Shown here piece after piece: positions 30,328 to 40,391 of a stretch of DNA of 45,975 bases. The DNA is from Nostoc parmelioides FACHB-3921 (GTDB lineage: Bacteria; Cyanobacteriota; Cyanobacteriia; Cyanobacteriales; Nostocaceae). How positions within the stretch are numbered: position 1 is the first letter of the stretch; every line of letters begins with the position of its first letter. Location: assembly GCF_014696625.1 (NCBI RefSeq), contig NZ_JACJQL010000048.1, positions 1-45,975 of the forward strand, in the 5' to 3' direction. The notes below the pieces were generated by a model that was not told where the DNA came from, searched no databases, and saw nothing but the letters and a program-made list of their open reading frames with translations. The position numbers were made by a program, and so were the translations under genes.

Positions 30328-30555
30328 ATGCTTAAACTACAAGTTTACAGCGACAGTTACCATGAGTGCATCGGTAACATTGTCAGGGGGCATTGTATCT
30401 ATATTACAGCATCAAGAAATTTGCTGTCAGAAATAGATAATAGCACAGTAATTAACTGTTTTAAAATCCTCGGAGACACTTGCTATAGAGACAACACAGA
30501 GATTTTTTTAATAGCTAATTATCAACAATTGAATCAAATCGGAGGTATCGCGTAA
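30328..30555 (+). CDS. Small protein ahead of the replicase, 75 aa
   Basis: From ATG 30328 (MLKLQVYSDSYHE) the product is small and mixed alpha/beta with three Cys; no family recognised. A TTG at 30265 would extend it. Its stop overlaps the replicase ATG by 1 base (TAATG), a typical translational coupling, so it may control replicase synthesis or assist it. Confidence 0.6.
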   Translation: MLKLQVYSDSYHECIGNIVRGHCIYITASRNLLSEIDNSTVINCFKILGDTCYRDNTEIFLIANYQQLNQIGGIA

Positions 30556-33500
30556 TGGTTGCACAATTCTCCTCCTCTACAGCGATCGCCGGTTCAGATT
30601 CATTTGATATTCGCAACTTCATCGACCAGTTAGAACCAACAAGGGTCAAGAATAAATATATTTGCCCAGTGTGCGGTGGTCATAACCTCAGCATCAACCC
30701 GAATAACGGCAAATACAGTTGTTATAACGAGTGCCTTCACCGCGATATTAGAGAAGCAATCAAGCCCTGGAGTCAGGTACTAGAAGAACGAAAACTAGGC
30801 TCTACACCATCAGCCAGTCCCTTACCCATTAAAGCCAAAAAACCCGCTTGCCCACCCAAAGTTTTAGATGTAGACCCATCACAGTTAAGAATATGTAGGC
30901 TATCGGGTGAAATCACCACGCCACAACCTGTAACACCTGATTTCGTTCCCAAATCCGTTAGCTCTAGACTATTAGCTTCAGGAGCAACACCATCCGAATT
31001 AAAAGAAATTACAGTCATCGAATATGACTATGGTGAAGAACGAAAGGCTCATAGGTTTTCTTGTCCCTGTGCCGCTAAAGATAAAGGCACAGTCAAAACA
31101 TTCTCAGTCAGCCGAATTGACCCTATAACTAACCTCGTTGCCTGGAACAAGCAAGGGAAATGGCCCGCTTACAGACAATCGGAAGCGATCGCCATGATCA
31201 AAACCACAGAAGGCATACCTGTAGTGCTAGGGCATGAAGGGGAAAAATGCGTAGAAGCAGCCAGAACCCAAGGACTCGCCAGCATTACTTGGGTGGGCAG
31301 CAGTTCCGATGGTGAGATCATGCACTCATTGGGACAAATGAAGACCGTCACAGGTAAAGATTTTTTACTGGCTTACTGCGTAGATAATGATTCTACTGGC
31401 TGGAACAAAGCCCGTAGAATCGAAGAAATTTGCTCACAAGCCGGAGTGGGTTTTGTTGCCATTGACTTGCTAAAAATTCAGCCATCCCTACAAGATAAAG
31501 GAGATGTAGCAGATATTTTTGAGTCGGGCATGACAGGGGATGAATTAGTAGAACTGATACTCCAGCAAATCGAAGAAATTACCACCCAAAAGCAACAACT
31601 TCTAGCCCAAGACACATTAGATGTTGCTGATGATGGCGAGTCGGAGCCGGACAACACATTCTTGCAAAAAGGGTTTAACACCCTTTACGGCGAAACAAAA
31701 TGGATGTGTGCCGATGGCAAGCTGTACTACTGGCATGGCAAAGGCTACAGATACTCACCTGATGCAGTTGAACGTCGGCGCATCACCAATTATTGCAATT
31801 CATATCCGGTGATGAAGAAAAAGGGTGATAGCTTTGTCATCACCTACCCTTATGCCAAACCCAACAAGGTCAAAGAATTACTGGAGTGGGTTAAGCTACG
31901 AGTCGAAATTGACCCGCAATTACTCAATCCGCCAGGGGTGAACTGTACCAATGGCGTGTTAGCCATTGACTGGTCAGGCCCAATACCAAGGCCAGTTTTA
32001 GAAGAACACGACCCAGATAAGCACTTTTTTACTTATGAACCATTGGTGAAGTATGACCCTCTTGCTAACCCCAAACATTGCGATCGCTTACTAGGATGTT
32101 TGGACTCCCCACAGCAACAAATTCTATTAAGGAATCTGGGGGCGAGTCTTGATTTAGCGGAAGTTCGCAAGCGTCGCGGACGAGAAACAAAGGTCATACT
32201 GGCTTGTGGCTTAGGTGCAAATGGTAAAGATTCGATTCGGCAGGTAGTATCGATCATCTACGGGCATCAAGGCATGACCAGTTGTTCCTTAGCTGACTTT
32301 GTAGCCTATGATGAAGGGCGGAAATTTGCATTAGCTCCCCTGGTTAACAGCCGGGTCAATTGGGCATCAGAGAACCCACAGACAACACGACTCGATAAAA
32401 TTCAATCGCTCAAATTATTTGCTACTGGTAACGTCTTACACTCCGAGCGTAAAGGCAAAGACCACATCGAGTATAACCCCAATGCCATCGGCATCTATAA
32501 CTTGAATGAAACCCCGCCATTGTATGGAACCATTCAAGCTACTATCGACCGCATTGTTGCCTTGATTTTTGACAAAACATTCAAGAACAATCCTGACCCC
32601 AACAATCCAAAAGAGCTATTAGCCGACCCTCGGTTTGCTTATGACGTGGATTTTGTGCAAGAGTGTGTTGCTCCAGCATTTTTAAATAAGATGATTGCTG
32701 GGTTACAGGCATTAATCGTTGAGGGCATTGACTACAGCTGCACTCAACAAGCCTTGGAAGAAATTCAAGCGGAAAACTCGCACTTGTTCCAATTCTGCAA
32801 GGATACAGGGCTGGCTTATAACCATTCGGGTATCGTTACTGCCTTTGATATCTGGCAACGGCTAGAGAATTGGTACATCGATAACGGTACTTTGTCATTT
32901 GAGGAATCTAGCAATGGCAAGGTTAAAGCGATATGGCAGGAACAGTCCAAGCCCAGCGATAAAACAGTCAAGGCGATTAACCAAGCCCTACCCAGAATAA
33001 AAGCATTATTCCCCAAGGCCAAATTAACCACTGTCCCCCACCCATCAGGTAAGCGAAAGTTACAAGCACTGCAAGGAATTAGTTTTGATAATGTGCCAAT
33101 GTCAATAACTGGCACACCCATAGCAATAAGGGATAATTCCACACCAAATTCCACACCAAATCCACACCAACAAAGCCAGATAAATCAAGACTTCCACACC
33201 ACCCACACCAGTGATGAGGGGTTGGATGAAAAAAATGATTCTGGTCAACAAAAAGCCGATCTAGATCCTCAACCAAAATCAGATATCAATGTCAATGTCA
33301 ATAGGGCTGATCAAGATTGGGATGGGAATCTTGAGTCAAAATCAGAGATCAATCCCAATGTTGATTGTGAAAATGAAGTAGAGGGCGCTCCATTGGTGTG
33401 GGAGGTGTGCGATGAAGTGCCTGCAAGGGATACAGCTAGTTCAACTGGTGTGAAATCTGGTGTGCCAGATGAGCTTATTGCTATGCCAGAGAGCTTATTG

Positions 33501-33836
33501 ACAACAGAAGTAGAGAGCCAACAAAAGAGCGTAGATGTAGCAGAGGTTGGTCTACAAGGTGAAGAGGAAGCGTCACAGCAAACAGTCAATGTTCAAAGAG
33601 ACGAACAACCAAAATCTTCCACCCCCGGTTCCACCCCCGGTTCCACCTCTGGATTATCAATGGAGGAGGAAATTATTGGCAACGTGGTACTGATTAGAGA
33701 GTGCATTGCTTGGCAATCCTGGGGCATGATTGCTGAACTGACCCAAAAATGGGCTGGTGAGTTTAAATCGGCTGTTTGGAAACAGTTGACTCTAGAGGAA
33801 CGTGAGGCGGTTAAGCAACTCAAGGCATTGGAATGA
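30555..33836 (+). CDS. Plasmid replicase: primase-helicase with zinc finger, TOPRIM-like and SF3 helicase domains
   Basis: The 1093-residue protein starts with a zinc-finger (CPVC at 37-40, C56, C60), has a DUF3854/TOPRIM-like segment (VVLGHEGEKCVEAARTQGL and FLLAYCVDNDSTGWNKA) at about 220-290, then a D5-type SF3 helicase with VILACGLGANGKDS (about residue 550) and RVNWASENPQTTRLDKI, and a long acidic linker rich in Ser, Thr, Pro (about 850-1030) with STPGSTPGST repeats. The C-terminal 58 residues form a helical domain that also exists as the separate protein 34429-34698. It should unwind and prime at the plasmid origin. Confidence 0.88.
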   Translation: MVAQFSSSTAIAGSDSFDIRNFIDQLEPTRVKNKYICPVCGGHNLSINPNNGKYSCYNECLHRDIREAIKPWSQVLEERKLGSTPSASPLPIKAKKPACPPKVLDVDPSQLRICRLSGEITTPQPVTPDFVPKSVSSRLLASGATPSELKEITVIEYDYGEERKAHRFSCPCAAKDKGTVKTFSVSRIDPITNLVAWNKQGKWPAYRQSEAIAMIKTTEGIPVVLGHEGEKCVEAARTQGLASITWVGSSSDGEIMHSLGQMKTVTGKDFLLAYCVDNDSTGWNKARRIEEICSQAGVGFVAIDLLKIQPSLQDKGDVADIFESGMTGDELVELILQQIEEITTQKQQLLAQDTLDVADDGESEPDNTFLQKGFNTLYGETKWMCADGKLYYWHGKGYRYSPDAVERRRITNYCNSYPVMKKKGDSFVITYPYAKPNKVKELLEWVKLRVEIDPQLLNPPGVNCTNGVLAIDWSGPIPRPVLEEHDPDKHFFTYEPLVKYDPLANPKHCDRLLGCLDSPQQQILLRNLGASLDLAEVRKRRGRETKVILACGLGANGKDSIRQVVSIIYGHQGMTSCSLADFVAYDEGRKFALAPLVNSRVNWASENPQTTRLDKIQSLKLFATGNVLHSERKGKDHIEYNPNAIGIYNLNETPPLYGTIQATIDRIVALIFDKTFKNNPDPNNPKELLADPRFAYDVDFVQECVAPAFLNKMIAGLQALIVEGIDYSCTQQALEEIQAENSHLFQFCKDTGLAYNHSGIVTAFDIWQRLENWYIDNGTLSFEESSNGKVKAIWQEQSKPSDKTVKAINQALPRIKALFPKAKLTTVPHPSGKRKLQALQGISFDNVPMSITGTPIAIRDNSTPNSTPNPHQQSQINQDFHTTHTSDEGLDEKNDSGQQKADLDPQPKSDINVNVNRADQDWDGNLESKSEINPNVDCENEVEGAPLVWEVCDEVPARDTASSTGVKSGVPDELIAMPESLLTTEVESQQKSVDVAEVGLQGEEEASQQTVNVQRDEQPKSSTPGSTPGSTSGLSMEEEIIGNVVLIRECIAWQSWGMIAELTQKWAGEFKSAVWKQLTLEEREAVKQLKALE

Positions 33837-34090
33837 AACTGTCGCCAGTGTTGGCTCATTCTTAAGCTAGGGAGCTAGGGAAGACTCTAGATAAACAACC
33901 TCGCTGTTAAGGGACAGACTGACGCTCTTGCTATTCCTGTTTTACCAAGAGAGCAGCAAGCCCTATGTATTGGCTTCTCTCGAACAGGCAATAGCATTTA
34001 AACCTGTTTAGATGAGCCTAATAGGAATTAATTGCTCAACTCAGTACAACAAAAAACGGTAGCAAAATACATCAGTGTGCCATGCCAGTT

Positions 34091-34256
34091 TTATGTGAAA
34101 TCTATGGCAGTTTCATGTTGGATTGATGTGAAATCTTAGTCAGAACCATGTAAATTTCATGGGAGCCGTAAGTTTGACCGCAGCCAAACTATGTCAAATT
34201 CTTGGTAAATCTATGGTAAAACCTAGTCAGATTGACGTGAATTTCATGTCAGTTGA
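34091..34256 (+). repeat. Degenerate repeats in the replicase downstream region (candidate origin)
   Basis: TATGTGAAATCTATGG, GATGTGAAATCTTAGTCAG, CATGTAAATTTCATGG and CTAGTCAGATTGACGTGAAT recur with the shared cores ATGTGAAATCT, TTTCATG and TTAGTCAG or CTAGTCAG. The 33837-34428 gap holds no gene. AT-richness increases after it (34320-34390, A-rich). Together with the neighbouring replicase this is the best origin candidate, though unproven. A TACTACAAA site occurs at 34366. Confidence 0.5.
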
Positions 34257-34428
34257 AAAAATTTGAGTTTCCGCACAGTACGCAAAAAAGTTTTTCCCGT
34301 TTTTTGGGTCAAAACTGAAAAAGAAAATAATAGCCAACAAAAAAGAATACTAAATAACTACATTAGTACTACAAAAAAGGTTTAAAAGACTCAAACTGAA
34401 TGGGTAATAAAGTTTAGAGGGGCAGGGG

Positions 34429-34698
34429 GTGGAACAAATTGTTTCTGAACCTCAAACTCAATCACCACAGGTAATAGAAGAGTGTTCCACCTCTGGTTCC
34501 ACCCTCGAATTGTCTTTTGAGCAGAAACTTATGGGTAATGTGGCACTAATTAGAGAATCTATTGCCGATCAGTGTTGGGAGTTGATTGCTGAACTTACAG
34601 AAGAATGGACGAGTGAGTTTAAATCGGCTGTTTGGAAAGAGTTGACCCCACAGGAGCGTCAGGCAGTCAACGCCCTCAAAGCCCGTAACCAAACTTAA
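34429..34698 (+). CDS. Stand-alone paralogue of the replicase C-terminal domain, 89 aa
   Basis: Starts with GTG after a GGGGCAGGGGG stretch. Residues about 22-86 (LSFEQKLMGNVALIRESIAD, ELIAELTEEW, SEFKSAVWKELTPQERQAV) match the last 60 residues of the 1093-residue replicase closely, with the same preceding GST-type linker. Its function is probably related to replicase interactions or copy control. Whether it competes with or activates the replicase cannot be told. Confidence 0.75.
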   Translation: MEQIVSEPQTQSPQVIEECSTSGSTLELSFEQKLMGNVALIRESIADQCWELIAELTEEWTSEFKSAVWKELTPQERQAVNALKARNQT

Positions 34699-34751
34699 GG
34701 CTAAGGAAACAGCACAAAAATAGGTGAAAATTAGGCTTTTTTAGTTGCACT

Positions 34752-34901
34752 ATGGACAATAAAGAACAACAAATCCTCTGTTCATGGGTAATAAATGCCA
34801 AGCCTTTGATGCGCGTAGTTGAGCAAAAGCTTCTAGAGAGCCGTGTTCTAGTTACAAATAAGGCTATAGTAAAAGCCATTTGTACAGTACTTGGTCGCTG
34901 A
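34752..34901 (+). CDS. Small protein, 49 aa
   Basis: An ATG frame (MDNKEQQILCSWVINAKPLM, helix-forming, ending AICTVLGR) 53 bp after the previous gene. Too short for a family call. Its text looks protein-like, so I list it at low confidence. From 34902 to 35371 I see no gene; a HIP1 site is at 35098. Confidence 0.35.
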   Translation: MDNKEQQILCSWVINAKPLMRVVEQKLLESRVLVTNKAIVKAICTVLGR

Positions 34902-35371
34902 TTTGACAGGCAAAATTGACTAAAGGCTGGTAGTTAAATCCTCTGGCTCAAAGATGACAGGTGGATAAAAACCAGCAAGTAAGAACATGAAAAAGCTAAT
35001 TTATGAAAATATAGATTTTTGGCTAAAGGGGAGGCATTTAAGCAACTCAAGCTCCTTAAAGACACCTGATATAAATGTCAGAGTTTCTGTGGCAGTGCGA
35101 TCGCCTGTTGCTATTAGAATCATTAGTTACTGATTCAAAAAAGTCTGAGTTTTTGGTTTTGAGCTTATTCCTCAGCCCTCACTAAATCTGCTTTCTTAGA
35201 AGAGGGTTAATCTAATCAATGTTCCTGTAGGTAGTTGCGAAAAATGTTTACTTTGGTGAGAAATTTGGTTATACCGAAGAGTAGGTGCGATATATTTATA
35301 AATTTGGAAAGATGCAATAATTCTAATTATTGGTAAGTTTTTAAGACTGAAAACTGTTACATTTTTAATAA

Positions 35372-38300
35372 ATGGTATTACAGAATTGGAGACGCAAACG
35401 TGGCGTTGCACTTACTACTAGGGGTTGGCAAAAACTTCAGGAAGCAAGACGTAAGTTAGAAGCAAAGGAAAATTTTGGAAATAGCTATACATTGGAAGAA
35501 ATCAGCACTCTTACGGGATTGTATACCAGTACAATCTCGAAAGTACTGAATCGTGAAGGAGGGGTTGATAAAAAAACTCTTGAAAAGTTATTTTTAGCTT
35601 TTCAGTCAAAATTACACAAAAGTGACTATTTAAACTCAAATACTCGGTTAGACTGGGGAGATTCTAGCTTTATTTCTGTTTTTTATGGACGTAAAGAAGA
35701 GGTTACCATATTAGAGCAATGGATCGTTGATGAACGTTGTCAATTGGTAGCATTATTGGGAATGGGTGGCATTGGTAAAACTGCTTTATCTATAAAGTTT
35801 GCTCAACAGATTCAAGAAGAATTTGAATATGTTATTTGGCGCTCTCTACGCGAAGCTCCACCCGCAAAAACCATATTAACTCAGTTCCTCCAATTCCTAT
35901 CGGAAGAGCAGGAAACAGAAGTTAACTTACCAGAAAGCTTAAGTGATAAGATATCACGACTAATCTATTATCTGCGAACACATCGTTGTCTGCTGATACT
36001 TGACAATGCTGAGTCGATTTTGCGCTATGGGAGTCGAGCTGGACAATATCAAGAAGGATATGAGGAATATGGTGAAATTTTTAGACGTTTAGGAGAAGCT
36101 ACTCACCAAAGCTGCTTAGTGTTGACTAGTCGAGAAAAACCTAAAGAAGTAGCTCTACTGGAAGGAAAATTACTACCAGTTCGCTCTTTAAAATTAAATG
36201 GTTTGAACGTAGCAGAAGGGCAGAAAATTTTGAAACTCAAGAGGTTATCAGCAGCAGAAGATGAATGGAAAGCAATGATTGAATGCTATGGAGGCAATCC
36301 ATTGGCTTTAAAAATAGTTGCTACAACCATTGAAGACGTGTTTGCTGGTAATGTAACTGAGTTTTTGCAACAAAATACTTTTGTTTTTGGGGATATTCGT
36401 GATATTTTAACGCAACAGTTTGAGCGATTATCAAATTTGGAAAAAGAAATAATGTATTGGCTAGCAATTAATTGTGAGCCAGTTTCATTATCTGAGTTGC
36501 AAGATGATATTTTATCACCAGTATCACAACGAAAATTGCTAGAGGCTTTAGAATCGCTAATAAGGCGATCACTAGTTGAGAAAAGTATAACAAGCTTTAC
36601 TCTACAACCTGTAGTCATGGAATATATAGCTCAGGTATTGATAGAGCAAGTCTGTGAAGAGATTGCGACTGGAAATCTTGAGCTTTTTAGATGCCATGCA
36701 CTGGTCAAGGCAAGTGCTAAAGATTACATCAAAGAAACTCAAGTTCGTCTCATCCTCAAACAAGTAATTAATGGGTTGCTCACTATTTTGAGGAGCAAAA
36801 GAGGAATTGAAAATCAATTAACTAAAATTCTAGTTAAACTACGAGAAGAATCACCCGAAGAACCAAGTTACACAGGTGGAAATGTTCTTAATTTGCTTTG
36901 TCAACTACAGACAAATTTAACAGGTTATGATTTTTCCGAACTGACTATTTGGCAAGCAGACTTGCGGAACATAAAATTATATGATGTCAATTTTCAAAAT
37001 ACTGATTTAAGTAAGTCAATTTTTACCGAAACTTTTAGTGGTGTTTTGTCAATAGCTTTTAGCCCTAATGGCAAACTTTTGGCAATCGGCGATACTAATG
37101 GCGAAATTCGCTTATATCAAGTTATGGATAGTAAGCAAGTTCTTACCTGTCAAGGTCATACTAACTGGATTCCATCACTAACTTTTAGTCCTGATGGTAA
37201 TATGCTGGCTAGCAGTAGTAGTGATCACACGGTGAGATTATGGGATGTAGATACAGGGAAATGTCTACAAACTTTACAAGGACACACACATGAAGTGTGG
37301 ACAGTTGCCTTTAGTCCAGATGGTAAAACACTAGTCAGTGGCAGTAATGACTGCACGATGAAACTATGGCATATTAATACTGCTAAATGTTTCAAAACAT
37401 TTCAAGGACATATAAGTTGGATAATCTGTGCAGTTTTCACTCTAGATGGACAAATGCTAGTAAGTGGCAGTGATGACGACACAATTAGATTATGGGACAC
37501 CAGTACTGGTGAATGCCTCAAAATTTTCTGGGGACATGATGACGGGATACGAGGAATCACTATCAGTCCTGACGGTCAGACAATAATAAGTAGCAGCGAT
37601 GACCAAACAGTGAAATTGTGGGACATTGATACTGGTGAATGTATTAAAACTTTACAAGGACATAATGCTGCGGTATGGTCGGTTGCCATTAGTCCTCAAG
37701 GTAATCTCATCGCTAGTGGCAGCCTCGACCATACAGTAAAACTATGGAGCGCTACCACGGGTCAATGTTTGAAAACCCTTCAGGGGCATTCCGCTTGGGT
37801 CTTTTCTGTTGCTTTTAGTCAACAAGGAAATATTCTTGCAAGTGGTAGTGAAGACCAAACAGTGAAGTTATGGGATGTTAGTACAGGTCGATGTCTAAAG
37901 ACTTTCAGTGGATATACTAGCCAGTTCTGGTCAGTTTCTTACAGTCCGAATGGTCAGATGTTAGCAAGTGGCAGTCAAGACCATATGGTGAGGTTATGGG
38001 ATGTCAATACGGGTCAAGCTTTACAAATTTTCCAAGCCCATGATGCTGCGGTTAGATCGGTAGCTTTCAGTCCAAATGGGCAGACACTAGCAACTGGCAG
38101 TGACGATCAAACAGTTAAGTTATGGAATACTAACACTTGTCAAGTCTTGCAAGCTTTTCACGGGCATCAAGCGCTAGTTTGGTCAGTCGCTTACAGCCCA
38201 GATGGTCAGATGTTGGCAAGTGGTAGTCAAGACCTAACAGTGAAGTTATGGGATATCAATACAGGCAAAACTTTACAAACCTTACAGGGTCATCGTGCTG

Positions 38301-38890
38301 CGATCCAGTCTGTTGCCTTTTGTCCTAAAGGAAGGACATTAGCTAGTTGTGCTTGGGATCAGACGGTAAAGTTGTGGGATATTAGCACTGGTGAGTGTAA
38401 AGGAACGTTTGAGGGTCATACCAATTGGGTTTGGTCAATTGCTTTTAGTCCGGATGGTGAACTGATCGCAAGTGCTAGTTATGACGGAACAGTCCGCTTG
38501 TGGAGTGTTAGCACTGGTGTGTGTGTCCAAACCTTCCAGGTATGTGTAAATGGTATCGTCAAAGCAGTTGTCTTTAGCCGGAACGGTCGTTTTTTAGCTA
38601 GTAGTAGTCCTGATTACTCAGTTAAGATATGGGATATTGAAACTGGTGAATGCAAAAGGACATTATATGGACATTCCGCTTGGGTTTGGTCAATAGACTT
38701 TAGCCCAGATAATATAAATCTAGCTAGCAGTGGTGCTGATGAGACAATTCGAATATGGGATATTAGCACAAGTAAGTGCTTAAAAACTTTGAAAGCTAAG
38801 AAATTTTATGAAGGAATGAAAATTAGAGGAGTTAAAGGCTTAACCACAGCAACTATCGCTACTTTGAAAGGTTTGGGGGCTATTGTTTAG
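35372..38890 (+). CDS. HTH - NB-ARC - WD40 STAND protein
   Basis: The 1172-residue protein begins with an HTH (TLEEISTLTGLYTSTISKVLNREGGVDKKTLEKLF, about 45-80) of the kind found at the N-terminus of large cyanobacterial signalling proteins. An NB-ARC/NACHT-like ATPase follows: P-loop LLGMGGIGKTAL at about 128-139, Walker B CLLILDN, and CYGGNPLALKI (GxP motif). A helical and pentapeptide-like linker (FSELTIWQADLRNIKL) precedes 14 WD40 repeats (about 553-1150), enough for two seven-bladed propellers. STAND proteins act as ATP-driven switches; some are phage sensors. No effector domain other than the HTH is seen, so output may be transcriptional. Its only neighbour on this strand is remote. Confidence 0.9.
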   Translation: MVLQNWRRKRGVALTTRGWQKLQEARRKLEAKENFGNSYTLEEISTLTGLYTSTISKVLNREGGVDKKTLEKLFLAFQSKLHKSDYLNSNTRLDWGDSSFISVFYGRKEEVTILEQWIVDERCQLVALLGMGGIGKTALSIKFAQQIQEEFEYVIWRSLREAPPAKTILTQFLQFLSEEQETEVNLPESLSDKISRLIYYLRTHRCLLILDNAESILRYGSRAGQYQEGYEEYGEIFRRLGEATHQSCLVLTSREKPKEVALLEGKLLPVRSLKLNGLNVAEGQKILKLKRLSAAEDEWKAMIECYGGNPLALKIVATTIEDVFAGNVTEFLQQNTFVFGDIRDILTQQFERLSNLEKEIMYWLAINCEPVSLSELQDDILSPVSQRKLLEALESLIRRSLVEKSITSFTLQPVVMEYIAQVLIEQVCEEIATGNLELFRCHALVKASAKDYIKETQVRLILKQVINGLLTILRSKRGIENQLTKILVKLREESPEEPSYTGGNVLNLLCQLQTNLTGYDFSELTIWQADLRNIKLYDVNFQNTDLSKSIFTETFSGVLSIAFSPNGKLLAIGDTNGEIRLYQVMDSKQVLTCQGHTNWIPSLTFSPDGNMLASSSSDHTVRLWDVDTGKCLQTLQGHTHEVWTVAFSPDGKTLVSGSNDCTMKLWHINTAKCFKTFQGHISWIICAVFTLDGQMLVSGSDDDTIRLWDTSTGECLKIFWGHDDGIRGITISPDGQTIISSSDDQTVKLWDIDTGECIKTLQGHNAAVWSVAISPQGNLIASGSLDHTVKLWSATTGQCLKTLQGHSAWVFSVAFSQQGNILASGSEDQTVKLWDVSTGRCLKTFSGYTSQFWSVSYSPNGQMLASGSQDHMVRLWDVNTGQALQIFQAHDAAVRSVAFSPNGQTLATGSDDQTVKLWNTNTCQVLQAFHGHQALVWSVAYSPDGQMLASGSQDLTVKLWDINTGKTLQTLQGHRAAIQSVAFCPKGRTLASCAWDQTVKLWDISTGECKGTFEGHTNWVWSIAFSPDGELIASASYDGTVRLWSVSTGVCVQTFQVCVNGIVKAVVFSRNGRFLASSSPDYSVKIWDIETGECKRTLYGHSAWVWSIDFSPDNINLASSGADETIRIWDISTSKCLKTLKAKKFYEGMKIRGVKGLTTATIATLKGLGAIV

Positions 38891-38927
38891 AAAAATGACC
38901 TCGGCTGCCCCCAATAAGCGTAAATCC

Positions 38928-39137
38928 TTAAAAATCAGCCATAGGGATATCACTTGGTAATCCTTTTGCAAATTCCTCTAACATTATCCTTTCCAAGTCA
39001 AACTCTGTGTCATCTAGTCTATCTAAGCCAATATTGCTAAGGCTGTTAGTAGAACTATCAGCATTTAAAGATTGCTGATTAATAGCAGAATCATCAGAAT
39101 TTAAAGATTCCTGCTTAATAGTTGTAGTTTTTATCAT
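38928..39137 (-). CDS. Small acidic protein, 69 aa, next to the HO-like gene
   Basis: The product has an N-terminal pair of related segments (QESLNSDDSAINQQ, QSLNADSSTN) and an acidic C-terminus (DRLDDTEFDLERIMLEEFAKGLPSDIPMADF). It lies 116 bp downstream of the heme-oxygenase-like gene on the same strand. It could be a substrate or partner peptide of that enzyme; there is no direct evidence. No Cys is present. Confidence 0.5.
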   Translation of the reverse strand: MIKTTTIKQESLNSDDSAINQQSLNADSSTNSLSNIGLDRLDDTEFDLERIMLEEFAKGLPSDIPMADF

Positions 39138-39253
39138 CTTTCCCTTGTAATTTTGCGTGAATTATATAATGCAAAAGCTGTTTTAAACAAGTAGTACTTG
39201 GCTATTAAGTGAGTGCATTGGCAGTTAATCAGTTGCATTCACTCATGCTTATT

Positions 39254-40132
39254 TTAAATTTTTGATGGTTGTAAAAGCTTCTCAATATCGTCATCTGATA
39301 TATAGTCCTGTTTAGGTGGACTAAAACGTAACAATGCAGCTTCATAACAGGCTTTTACAATACGATCAATCTCTTGGGAAGTTAGCCCTGCGATCATTAC
39401 AAGTGATTCTTTTACGTGTTTTACTTCAGTACTAACAGCGCTGTGCGCGCGTAGACAACGAGTGGCTCTGATACCTGATGGTAGCAATGCTTCGACGCTC
39501 TGAACGTAAGCCTCTCCTACACATATCCCTAAGCGTTCAGCCGTATAGGAATATCCGACGCAATCGATGGGATCTGAGTCCTGGACACTGCGAGTAAAAG
39601 AGTCCACCAAAGTTTTTGCAGCAGGAGGAAGAAGCACCTCTACAACAGCTTCAGGTTTGTATCCCATTGATTGAATATCTAACAAGGCAAGTAGGTCGTG
39701 ACCAGCCTCTTCTATAGATTTTTGTCCAGCCCACTGTGCCAAGTTATAGCGATTCGCTAAAGCAAAGCGCTCTTGTGCTTCTTTCATAAGTTGTGGGGTA
39801 GAGTGGCACAAATGGTAAAAACCAGCAAGCCGCCATACCCAACGTATAGGAGTCAGGGCTGGTGGTCGGCGATTAGACTTGACTGTGTTCCAAGCAGATA
39901 CTATTGCAGCATCTAATCGCTTTCGAGTTTTAGCTAAGGTATCTGCATCAATTATCTTTTGAACAAAATAGTCATCTTTCAGCTTTGGTTCAGCTTGATG
40001 TATCCGATTACACTTGATAGTCTCTACAGTTACTTCATCAGGCTCAATATATGCCGATTCAGTGTTAACTAAAAATTTCTTAGACATAATTTGTTTCACA
40101 CTCTCATCCATATCATCTAGTACCTTGACCAC
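39254..40132 (-). CDS. Heme-oxygenase-fold / TenA-like (HDO-type) protein
   Basis: The 292-residue protein (GTG start at 40132; ATG 40111 is an alternative) is helical, and its C-terminal half reads like a heme-oxygenase-like di-iron enzyme: EEAGHDLLALLD, GYSYTAERLGICVGEAYVQ, RAHSAVSTEVKHV, with Glu, His and Asp in the order used by that group to bind metal. Substrate unknown. It precedes a small acidic protein gene. The family assignment is by motif shape only. Confidence 0.6.
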   Translation of the reverse strand: MVKVLDDMDESVKQIMSKKFLVNTESAYIEPDEVTVETIKCNRIHQAEPKLKDDYFVQKIIDADTLAKTRKRLDAAIVSAWNTVKSNRRPPALTPIRWVWRLAGFYHLCHSTPQLMKEAQERFALANRYNLAQWAGQKSIEEAGHDLLALLDIQSMGYKPEAVVEVLLPPAAKTLVDSFTRSVQDSDPIDCVGYSYTAERLGICVGEAYVQSVEALLPSGIRATRCLRAHSAVSTEVKHVKESLVMIAGLTSQEIDRIVKACYEAALLRFSPPKQDYISDDDIEKLLQPSKI

Positions 40133-40391
40133 TACTTTTGCTAGAAAGGGATCTTAAATAAAAACATCTGCAATTTCTTGTAGGATAGGTGTCCGCACTT
40201 GTTCAAGATTTAGGAAAGATGGGATGTTTGTCCCACAATAGAATAATTTTTTTCTTGAAAACCTTAAAAAGAGATTTTCCTTTAAAAAAAGAAAATAAAA
40301 AGTTTAAGTTCAAGCTTAAAATCATGATTTTCACTGGTAAAAATTTTTCTTAATAGGCAATATTTAATAGGATTTTTACAAACTGAAGACA

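Noticed and set aside
33311..33859. Minus-strand ORFs opposite the replicase C-terminus
   Set aside because: They mirror the Ser/Thr/Pro-rich linker and have no independent signals.
36286..36817. Minus-strand ORFs inside the STAND gene
   Set aside because: Antisense shadows without recognisable protein pattern.
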